DNA of 64,000 bases from Lateolabrax maculatus. Its lineage: Eukaryota > Chordata > Actinopteri > Acropomatiformes > Lateolabracidae. The notes under the pieces were generated by a model, which had not been told where the DNA came from, did not search any database, and worked only from the letters and a program-made list of their open reading frames with translations. The stretch spans positions 17,235,001 to 17,299,000 of the forward strand of contig CM062218.1 of NCBI GenBank assembly GCA_031216445.1, given 5' to 3'. Positions 39,101 to 49,300 of this stretch are shown piece by piece; position 1 is the first letter of the stretch; each line of letters starts with the position of its first letter. The position numbers and the translations under genes were made by a program.

Positions 39101-41322
39101 GTTCACCATGGTCACCATCTTAGTTTAGCGTGTTAGTATACAAACATTTGCATTTGCAAAGTGCAGCTGAGGCACTGAGTGGCGCTGGAGAAAAAGTCAG
39201 GGGATCACCTAAGTCTTTATGATTCACCCTCTGGGGACCATAAATGTCTGTAGAAGATTTCATGGTAATTCATCAAATAGTTGTTGAGATATTTAAGTCT
39301 GGACCAAAGTGGTGGACAGACTGATCAACAGACCGGCATTGCCGTCCCTAGAGCAAAACTACATTGGCTAAAGATTACGTAAGATCACTCCTAAGCCTAT
39401 ATCCAAAGCTCCCTGGAAACATACAGCTCCAATTCAGAAATCAAAAACTGAAAGCGCATGGAATAAAAACCTTCTTAAGATCTGAACGAAAGTGAGACGT
39501 AATTTTCCAGGGAATCTTTCTTTTCAAATCCGATACAAAACTGTAGGACAACCAGATTTTTTTTCTTCTAATTATTGATAATCTCATTAATCCTCCTCCT
39601 CACATTTTATCTAATCTTTTCTCAACAAAAAAATGCAAGGAACATGCTGTATTATTTTCACAAAATCTTCACTATAAAGATTCACATACTGCCAATAATT
39701 CCCCTCCACAATATAATGTGTCAGTGGACTTGAGTGCGTATCTGTGTTTTGTTAGTACCAAGTACAAAGGCATTGATGATGACTCCAGATATCGTGGTGC
39801 CAACTACAAAGCGAAGAATCACATAGACGGAGAAGTTGGGTGCAAAGGCCACGGCGACCCCAAACACGGTCTGAAGAGCGATGGACAGCAGCAGGATGAA
39901 TCGCCGGCCGTACCTTGCACACAGAGAGAGAAGGTGTGGACGTGAGTTTGCTCTCTAAGCACATGCATACATGAGTGCATGAGTGAACCACTGGGACTGT
40001 GACAGGGTGAGACGAGCCTACGTAGGCCGATGTGGAGTGTTAGTGTGAAAACTGCCCCACCTTGCCATCACACCTTCAGGAATTTCAGTAGTATGGGAGA
40101 GTTTTTGTCCCGTGGCCATTTAATTGCTATTTCATAGATGTTTCCACCTTAAAATATTTTTATATAAGATGTTTAAGGCACAAACATCAACTATAAGTTC
40201 AATCCAATTTCAAAATTTCATTCAGTCAAACCCTTGCTGCAGCCCTTCAACCCTATCAGCATGATGTGTCAACAGCCCTACATACACAAAGCTGCCATAT
40301 GTCATATACTCGTGCCCCTGCGTGCTTTGATGCTGAGGATCTGGTGTTGTGTCTGTACTAAGTGAGAGGTTACAGGGCTCCAGGCTATGAGAGAGCAGCA
40401 AAGCCTACCTGTCAGCCATGGCTCCAAACACCAGGGATCCCACCAACAGGCCAAACATGTAGATGGACGAGCCAAGGCTGTTCAGTCCCGCTTTGTCGCA
40501 CACCAGGTCCCACTGGTGGAAGGAAAAGGCAAACAGAATGGGGGGGGAGTGGAGCACACACATGGTTGCAAGGGACAAACCTTTTATTTCTCACTTATAG
40601 CCCGTGCAAGCGTTCAAACAGGAATCGCTCCTGTGTCTGTGCAACTCAAAAGTGAGTTCATGCCCATGCTGTAACAGTGGATGGTATCTGACTACCAGCT
40701 AGGCAAAGCAGGCAACTGCCTCAGGGAACCCCCCTGCAGGTTCACTGTATTGCGGTCGGTTTGTGGTAATATGATAAAGTGTAACCATCACTGGCAAAAT
40801 GGAAATGTGCACCACTGAAGCACAACATTAAGAGCCCTGAGCCCCCTCTGTCAAAACTTAACTTTAAACAAGTAGTTTGCTCTCGGTCTGAAAGTCATAT
40901 CAAGCCTGACAGCAAACGGGTGAGCACAAGAACCATTCATTTCCGCAGAGGAACAACTGATGTCACTTGTTTCCATGCAGGAGCGTGACTTCAACTCGCA
41001 CACTTTCTCATCCCCGACCGAGCTGTACCTCTGTGACTGTCGTGCTCCGGAAAGTCTCGCGGCTGTACACCCATCCGTGGCCGCACGGCGCGCTTTGGGT
41101 CCGGTTGTCCCGCTGCGGGAGGACGGCGGAGGACACGCAGGAGGACCGGGACAGGCTGAAGTTGAGGCTCTCCCGGCAGTGATGGGGCGGCGTGGCTCCG
41201 GTGAAGACGCTCGCCATCATGTGGAAGGCGAGCAGGACCTGGGGCAAACAGATCCACACGTACAAAATCTTCTGGTATTTGCCGAAGCCTCCGGCGGCCG
41301 AGAGGAGCTGGTCGAAATTCAT
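36142..41322 (-). CDS. SLC22-family organic anion/zwitterion transporter, SLC22A13-like, complete
   Basis: Ten exons on the minus strand (41322-41029, 40512-40409, 39913-39759, 38702-38534, 38387-38273, 37562-37462, 37312-37101, 36949-36841, 36724-36512, 36244-36142) sum to 1,575 nt, 524 aa. The start MNFDQLLSAAGGFGKYQK is the family N-terminus. A Cys-containing extracellular loop follows TM1 (GATPPHHCR; APCGHGWVYSRETFRSTTVTE). Exon 2 gives WDLVCDKAGLN and the MFS motif ADRYGRR. Exon 4 has YLIRDWRKLQLA and exon 5 LPQSARWLLA (family PESxRWL). Exon 7 has NVLVYYGLSLGVSRLGTNLY, exon 8 EIFPTVLR and exon 9 ALPETADRPLPDT. Twelve membrane helices are expected at the plasma membrane. By remembered similarity it is closest to SLC22A13, but SLC22A7-like is possible; the substrate is not deducible. 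An upstream in-frame ATG at 41439 would add 39 residues with a Leu run. Confidence 0.85.
39070..39355 (+). repeat. dispersed teleost repeat in SLC22 intron
   Basis: It contains segments such as 'agcataaagttcaccatggt', 'aaaaagtcaggggatcacct' and 'atagttgttgagatatttaa', recognised as a common fish repeat. It is the same family as, and opposite in orientation to, the repeat near 2,580-2,880. It has no coding capacity and the ends are approximate. Confidence 0.6.
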
Positions 41323-41380
41323 TGCGGGGAAATAACGAATAACTGGCGGTGCTCCAGCGGGATCGAGCCAGTGGGGCAGC

Positions 41381-41413
41381 AGGAGGAGGAGGAGGAGGAG
41401 GAGGAGGAGGAGG
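41381..41413. repeat. (GGA)n microsatellite at 5' end of SLC22 gene
   Basis: About 11 GGA triplets. On the minus strand they read CTC/CTG-type leucine codons just upstream of the canonical start, in frame with it and with an ATG at 41,439. Confidence 0.9.
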
Positions 41414-41439
41414 GCTGACTGTAAACAACCGCCAGACAA

Positions 41440-43955
41440 TTAGCCAGGAGAGGAGGTGGGGAGCCGTGGTGTGTTGTTCCGGGGGGTTAACGAGGTAAAT
41501 CAGACGTGTGCTGTGGACTCATGCCCCGTCTTCAGCATCCCCGAAACGACCCGGAGGAAAGCTGATTTCACCTCCTCACCTCCCTGCAAAGCATCTATTC
41601 CACAGTCAGACAGGTGCCCCAAGGGTTGATCACTTCTCCTACATGACGGGGTAACTGCATCAGCTGGAGGCGAGGGGGGCTGCACGCAAGGCCTGTCCTC
41701 GTCGAATCCCACCGTGCGAAAATATTAGGAAGTGATAAAAAGTGGGGCATCCTACAAAATTGCCAGTGCAGCTTTGACGCCCCTGCTGTTTTCCCGCACG
41801 GTGCGAAAACCGGAGGAGAGCCACCACGCGTTATTGGCAGCCGGGAGCGCCTATGGTGTGATGAATCTGTGGCAATTCATTTCTTGCAGCGCTTCTTATT
41901 CCCTTGATGACACTCATGTGATGCGGCGTGTTGAGTTACAGTAACCCGCTGTCTGTGAGGTGTGCGCGCAGCAACACAAACGTCCCTGCTGTCCACACGC
42001 AACACTGATGTCACGGCAGGCCGCCTGCCGCCATCTGCTGCTGGCAGGCTGAACCGCAGAGAAGCTCACAGCCTGTCGGTGAAGCGTGATGTTTGGGGTC
42101 ATCGATGTTATATTATAGGCGCCTGTTTCTGTAGTGCAGGCAGGAGGTGACATGGTTGACGGGCACTGAGGTCAGCAGGCCATGTGCCGCACTAGTCTCA
42201 CTGCTTCTGCTGCCTTCAGGTGCGCCCCAGTGACTTTCTTCTGCCAGACTCTGCAGGCTGATTCTCCTTATAGGACCTGGAGAAACGGACCCTGTTTTCT
42301 GACGGGGTGCCATCAGTGGTAGAAGAGGTAGCAATACCTCAGTGTTAAAGTACTCTGTTACAAGTGAAAGGCCCTGCATTTAAACTCTTAAGTTAAGTAC
42401 ATAAGTATTAACATCAAAACAGACTTAAAGTGCCAAATGTAGCTACTCATTATGCAAAATGGCTAATTTCAGAAAGGTATATAATCATGGTGATGCAGTA
42501 ATGTGTAAGCCTCTCTAATGTTGCAGCAGGTAAAGGTGGAGTTAATTTGAATTACATTATGTACTGATGTGAAGCTTAACCTATAGTGATACATCATAAC
42601 GTATTATTTGATTCATATTTTCTATTATTAATCTGAATCTGCAAAGTATAAAGTAAACTGGTAACTAAAGCTGTCAAATAAATGGACTTCAAATGTTCAC
42701 AAAATAGGAAAATATAATAATTTAAGAACTGTTTTGAACTGTGACTAATTCTCTTGTCTTTAGTAACCTGTGGTACTGCAGGTGATGGCTGAGTGCACAC
42801 ACCATCAATGCGCAATGATGGAAAACACTGAATCGGCTTTGCACAGTATGTAATTGTTGAAATGGATGAGTACATGCCAAGCAATAAAAACACTGACAAC
42901 ACTGTGTTACTAAAAGGTCTGTCTTCTTTGGAGAGGCCTAACGCCGGTCACCTGACACCCCTCTCCCTGTAGAGTTGTGTGTTGGGTAGCACGCAGCAGG
43001 GGACTGCGGGGCTGAACCTGTTTTGAATCAGTTTTAACCACTGATCACAGCAATCATTAAACCTAGATTAGAAATAACTGTCAATGACGATCAAGGCCAA
43101 AGCATAATACAAGAATGACCCCAAAGTAACATGAACCCCCCCCCCCCAAAAAAAAAAACAAAAAACAAACATGTAGCCAGTTACAACATTGTCAGGTCCA
43201 GTGTAGTGGGAGAGGAATGGCTGACTCAGCCGTGCCTAGTTATTCTCTGGAGAACAATGGCTCCCCTCTCCTCAGCTGGTCCACTGGGAGGAAATCACTG
43301 AAGATTTATGGGAATTAGTTTAATTTCTGTTCAGTCAGTGTTGAATTAAAAAAACAACCCTATTCTTACGCAGTATGGGACTTGAAGGTATGTCTCCTTC
43401 TCTCTGTGTGTCTGCTATATAAAGCGGCCTGTCCCCTTCCTGTTGTGGGTGCTCGTGACGTCACCGACGCTGGGTCCAGACCGGGCTGGGTCCGGGTCTG
43501 GGTGTCCGGACCGTCAAGTCGGATAGAGCTCGCCCGGATGCGGATACAAACAGGGCGTATCTTCACATTAAAAGCCCAACTGGTCTAGTCTCACTTTAAG
43601 AAAATACGTTTAAAAAATGTAAACTATAAAGACGAATGACATCTTGAGGTCCGCATAACCAACGACCATATCAGGACATAATACACGTAAAAACATGAAA
43701 CTATCTAAATCAGATTATTGCACGCTGTTTGGCTCTTTTCTATAGTTTTTAGTTGCCTAATATGACAATGACAAATGTGACAACCCTTCATAAAAGTATT
43801 TTCCCATTATATTATTACATTTATGGCAAGAATACATGCTATAATAAAGAAATTCAGGGGGAACATGACGTATATGTTTTTTATTGTGTCCGGATCTCTC
43901 AAGATAAATTCTCATTCTGTTTTTTAGGTTAAAAATCTGTTCCCTAATGAGGATT
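41440..43955. other. divergent spacer between SLC22 and trak1 genes
   Basis: The 2.5-kb region between the two 5' ends should hold both promoters. The right half of it includes TATATAAA at 43416-43423 and a perfect CRE (TGACGTCA) at 43456-43463. A C7+/A-rich simple stretch lies at ~43,136-43,170. No protein-coding exon was recognised. Confidence 0.5.
42310..42690. repeat. probable dispersed teleost repeat
   Basis: The stretch from 'gtactctgttacaagtgaaa' through 'ctactcattatgcaaaatgg' resembles a widespread short noncoding fish element. It was recognised by character only, and its ends and class are uncertain. Confidence 0.45.
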
Positions 43956-44328
43956 TTATTTTGAAGGCGGTGTCCAGGAGTGTGATTGCTCTCCTCCCGT
44001 CCGGCTTCACGGCGGCGAGGGAGGCTCCGGAGAGAGAGCGAGAGAGACCGACAGGAGAGACAGAGGGAGATGGCTGAAGGGAAGGAGGAGAGGACCGGGT
44101 CAGGAGCGACTTTGGAAAGCAGCCGAGGGTCACCTTGATCATCCGGAGCTGTCAGCGCCGTGGAGGGAGTCCAGAACCAGAGAAACCATCACAGCGACCC
44201 GCCCGGCCCGCACCTCCACCGGACGTTCATCAATATCTGCTGCTTTCACCCCTGCAGGATTATTAAACTGCAAGAGACCCTTGAGGATTTTTGACATAGA
44301 GAACACTTTGGATCAGCCACCGCCGAGT
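43956..44328 (+). promoter_or_regulatory. trak1: CpG-rich promoter / 5' noncoding exon, probably trak1 long form
   Basis: A G+C- and CpG-rich, purine-rich block (gcggcgagggaggctccgga) ends at a good splice donor, GAGT|GTGAGT at 44,328/44,329. It is the only CpG-rich block upstream of the trak1 coding exons on this strand. A link to the exon ending at 46,480 is inferred. No in-frame ATG could be tied to the downstream protein. Confidence 0.45.
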
Positions 44329-46302
44329 GTGAGTGCGGCTCTGTGCCGGCGCTGCTTTCGCTGCTTGCGCGCATACGTGATTTTTAATGTCGATGTCAGG
44401 AATAATAAGGTCAGCTGATCGTGTTCTGGCACTTATTGTGTTACTGTAAGGTCACGATTTACGTGAAAAAAACCCTGATCCGCATCCGTGACGCGACCAG
44501 CTGATGTAGACGAAGCCCCACCCTCAGACAGCATTCAAGTAACGTTGTTTATGCCACATGCATGAATGAACCCTGGCCTATTTACTGGGGATACTGCCAG
44601 CAGCAGCATCATCATCAGCAGCAGCAGCCACTGTGGGACAGTAGTAATTTTTTTTTTGACTGTAGGACATCCAATCAGCTGTTTGACATATGATTAAGCA
44701 CTTATTGCTTTTTGTTATTTTTTTTACATCATTTAAAATAGCAACCACCCTGATTTTAGGCCTGTGTCTCCTCAATCTTAGATTCCCAACTATAATCCAG
44801 TATTTTTTTTATTTCAAAATCCTTTAAAGAACATTTTGACTATCTTGAAATCCTTGTGGTCTGCTCTAATCCATGTCTTTATGGATATATTAAAGATAGA
44901 AATATTGTTTTAAATAATTAACATTTACTTGTGGTTTTGGTCTTTTTTGAAGACATGAGGGGGCAGAGTTCTTACAAGTTGACACATATGGTTGAGTTGG
45001 TTGGAGAAGCTGATCTGGGAATGCTAGGATGCATTACTTTTTTATCCCAAATCTGCATGTGCATGTTGGCAGTTTCAACCAGAAATCATTTTTCATCCAC
45101 AGATTATGTAATTCTGGAAGAGCCCATTGAAAAGAGTTTTACAGGCCAAATAAATGTCCTCCTGAACTCGAGTCCAACAGAGAGCGAATACAGCAATCAA
45201 ACTGCTGCAATGGGAAAGACGTCCCAAGGTTGTAGTGCTGTTATACAGAGAACAGAGCGGGTGCCGAAGCCTCTGATCACCTTTTTTTGTTGGTGTGGTC
45301 ATGGATGCGCTTGTCAGCTATAGAGACCTTTGATTTCAGATGCATCCATCACCAGGTGTCTGTTATTTCATGCAAGTGCAGAGACAACACCCTATTCATG
45401 CAACTGGCTACAGAGGACACACAAACACTTATGCATATGCACACACACCTCTTCTCTGTCTCTATTTATATTCTGCTCCGCTAGCTGTTTGATGTGAAAC
45501 ACAGGTGAATTTCATGATCCAGATCTGTGGTGTGTTTACTGACTGTCGCCTGCTGCACATCTGCAGTGAAACACAGAGCCCTGCAGAATAAAGCAGGATA
45601 AAGCTGCAAGGTCGCTGTGCATCAGCACTGCTGTATTCACATCAGTTACTGGGCCCAGGATCAAACTCTGGTCTTACTGGGGTCTGTGCTGTGAGGAAGG
45701 CCTCCCTGAGAGACTGGGAGGTCAGGAGACGTGGGTTGCACTGATGGCTAGTGGTTCAAGAGCTCGTTCTTTCATCTTGAAGTGGCCTTGAAACACTGAA
45801 CCCCTCGCAGCCCAAGAGCCACGGCTCTGTAGTTTTACCTGCCGTCTGAACTCCCATATGGAGAGAAGGAAAAATAATTTCCTGTAAATGGATCAGTAAG
45901 TAGCACACTCATTCTATCATGCCGTCCTTAAGAGCTGCTCTTAGCCCCAACCTGCCTTCTCGTTCATTTCCCGACAGATGAAATGTGAGGTCTGCAGTGG
46001 ATAGGCTGTGATTTATTCAGCTTGCTGGCAAGCAGCACAGTGCAGACTCAGCAGCAGCACTTGAAGTTAAAGACTCTGTAGGAAAGGAGAGAGGCGCATT
46101 GATTAGTGTGGACTTCAGGTTACAGCAACGCAAGTATGTATGGTTCTGTAAAAGTTTCTTCTTCTCTCCATCCCTCCTTCCTTCCTCCTCTCCAGGTTGC
46201 TGTACCTGCTGTCTCCTGTCCTGTCAGGTGGACCTGTAAACCCGGTGGAGCTCCAGCTCCAGAGGCCCATGGCCCCTGTTTCTCTCCACCTGTGAGAGGT
46301 GA
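44329..46302 (+). other. trak1: presumed first trak1 intron, no exon identified
   Basis: A translation start for the long form should lie here or upstream, but no ATG-containing exon in the right phase could be recognised. The 130-codon frame at 44,931 lacks an ATG at its start and any family resemblance. Confidence 0.4.
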
Positions 46303-49300
46303 GCCAAGCTGGCCTCCCCGGCCCCCTCCCAGCCCCCGGCCCCAGACCTGGACCCGGACCCGGACCCCGAGCCCGACCAGCGGCACGCCCACGAGGAGCA
46401 GTATGTGAGCGAGGGCGAGTTCATCCAGCTCGACACACATGCGGCGCCGCCCGACTGCAGGGACGCCGAGACCATCACAGGTACGTGTGTGTGTGTGTGT
46501 ATGTCAGGGTCATACAAGGATTGTATATTTCTGAATGTTGTGTAGTAGAAGTATGCAAAAAAAAAAAACTCCAGTACAAGTACCTCAAAACTGTACTTCA
46601 AAAACCCAACACAATGAGCTATTATTGGGAATATTAGGCTCCATGTGACCCCAACACACTGACATTGTAAAGGCCTGCAGTTCACCACCAGGCAGCAGTA
46701 TATTCACGTTCCTCCCTCCCTGTCCTCTCTGTGATGTTCAGATGTGTGCAACAGCACTGACCTGCCAGAGTTTGAGATCATCAGTCTTCTAGAGGAGCAG
46801 CTGCCAGTGTACCGGTTGCGGGCTGACACCGTCTACGGCTACGACCAGGATGACTGGCTGCACACTCCCCTCGTCGCTCCGGACGTCAGGCTCGACCTGA
46901 CCACCGAGCAGATCGAAGAGACACTCAAATACTTCCGTAAGTCTTCCTGTGCTGATGGTGCTGTGGATGAGGAGCGCAGGAACCTTTTTAGTTATCTTGT
47001 ATGAAATTCAGACTGTGGAAATGTAGTAAAGGAATAGATGAGGAGGGACACTGGAGATTGGGACTTTATCTCTGCGACTGGCGTGGGAATAAATGGCTTT
47101 AAAAGTGAAGGATTTATCCACCTGGCTACATGCTACATTTAATCCTCCAAATCTCTTGGAAAGATAATCTGCTAATGTATTAAAACCAAGGAAGTAGGAG
47201 CATATTCTCCTATAATATAGAAAAAATGCTGGGGGCACTATTACTGTAATATTACTACATTAACTTTTGTTTTGTAATATGTAGTAACACTACACAACAT
47301 ACTGCCATCTTAGTTTGTATTGGGGTTCCTCTCGAGTTTTCACCCTCTATTTTTGTCCACATACCTTCAAACTACAGTTACTCATTTTTGAGTTGCACAG
47401 AAGTAGTCCCACAGGCCTGTTAATGCAACACACCCCTTTTCTTTTATTGTATTATAGTATAGTATTGTGGGAAAAAAAAAAAGTCCCCATTGAGTGGTAT
47501 TCTCCACGGTCGACATTAAAACAGATAATGATTCCGCTAGTTGGCCCAGGAAGATCAATACATGGTTTGGTTGTAAAGGTCATTCGTGCTCTCCTCCTGC
47601 CGTATCACCACTCTGCCTAACACACCCTGTCACGGCGCGGTAGCCGTTTGGCAAATACAGGACCCAAGTGCAGAGAGGAGAGGAGACCGGCAGGTATGCT
47701 GACTGGAGTTTTATTTGCATGAGATGAGGTGCAGAGTCCAGAGCAAGCAGGTAACAAAAATGAAAAAACCGGGCAAACAGATACATCCAAGAACAGGCAG
47801 GTGAATAGTCCAATAGCAGGGTAGCTAGAGCCAACACAGGAACAGGGAACAACACACACACACAACCGAACCAGCAAAACAAACAACCAAACAAACAAAC
47901 AAAAGGATCTGACACTGACCATTGAAATGAACTAGTCTATATACTCAGCTAATAGCTGAGTACAGACAGGTGAACGGAGTGAAGCTGACGAGGAGGGAGT
48001 GGCTGAGAGGAGAGTGGAGACAGGTGTGTAGATGGGTGGGGCAATCAGGTGATGGGGAAGGAAGGAAAGTCCGAGGGCATCTGGTGGAAGGTAAGGGAAT
48101 GGCAGGTGAGGGGAACCGAGCAAGAGTCCAGAAGTGTCAGACAGATCATGACAGAACCCCCCCTTTAAGGAACGGATTCCAGACGTTCCATTCAGCCGGG
48201 TGGGTGGAGGGGGTCCGGAGGAGGGATAGAAGGGCAGTTGCAGGGAGCGGACAGGAGCCTCAGGCGGACGGCCTGAGTCCGGGGGTCCGGGGAGCGCTGC
48301 AGGCCAACCAGGAGGGCGGACAGGAGGCCGACGAAGGCTGAGGACCCCCTCAGGAGGCCGACCAGGAGGCCGACGAAGGCTGAGGACCCCCTCAGGAGGC
48401 CGACCAGGAGGCCGACCAGGAGGCCGACGAAGGCTGAGGACCCCCTCAGGAGGCCGACCAGGAGGCCGACCAAGACTAAGGGGCTCGGGGAAGTCAGCCG
48501 CTGGGGGCTCTGGGTACTCAAGGGGCTCGGGGAAGTCAGCCGCTGGGGGCTCTGGGTACTCAAGGGGCTCGGGGAAGTCAGCCGCTGGGGGCTCTGGGTA
48601 CTCAGGGGGCTCGGGGAAGTCAGCCGCTGGGGGCTCTGGGTACTCAGGGGGCTCGGGGAAGTCAGCCGCTGGGGGCTCTGGGTACTCAGGGGGCTCGGGG
48701 AAGTCAGCCGCTGGGGGCTCTGGGTACTCAGGGGGCTCGGGGAAGTCAGCCGCTGGGGGCTCTGGGTACTCAGGGGGCTCGGGGAAGTCAGCCGCTGGGG
48801 GCTCTGGGTACTCAGGGGGCTCGGGGAAGTCAGCCGCTGGGGGCTCTGGGTACTCAGGGGGCTCGGGGAAGTCAGCCGCTGGGGGCTCTGGGTACTCAGG
48901 GGGCTCGGGGAAGTCAGCCGCTGGGGGCTCTGGGTACTCAGGGGGCTCGGGGAAGTCAGCCGCTGGGGGCTCTGGGTACTCAGGGGGCTCGGGGAAGTCA
49001 GCCGCTGGGGGCTCTGGGTACTCAGGGGGCTCGGGGAAGTCAGCCGCTGGGGGCTCTGGGTACTCAGGGGGCTCGGGGAAGTCAGCCGCTGGGGGCTCTG
49101 GGTACTCAGGGGGCTCGGGGAAGTCAGCCGCTGGGGGCTCTGGGTACTCAGGGGGCTCGGGGAAGTCAGCCGCTGGGGGCTCTGGGTACTCAGGGGGCTC
49201 GGGGAAGTCAGCCGCTGGGGGCTCTGGGTACTCAGGGGGCTCGGGGAAGTCAGCCGCTGGGGGCTCTGGGTACTCAGGGGGCTCGGGGAAGTCAGCCGCT

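Noticed and set aside
44931..45323. 130-codon open frame starting with codons for VLVFFED, considered as the trak1 N-terminus
   Set aside because: It begins without ATG, shows no resemblance to TRAK beyond a few residues, and no donor links it in phase to 46,303-46,480.
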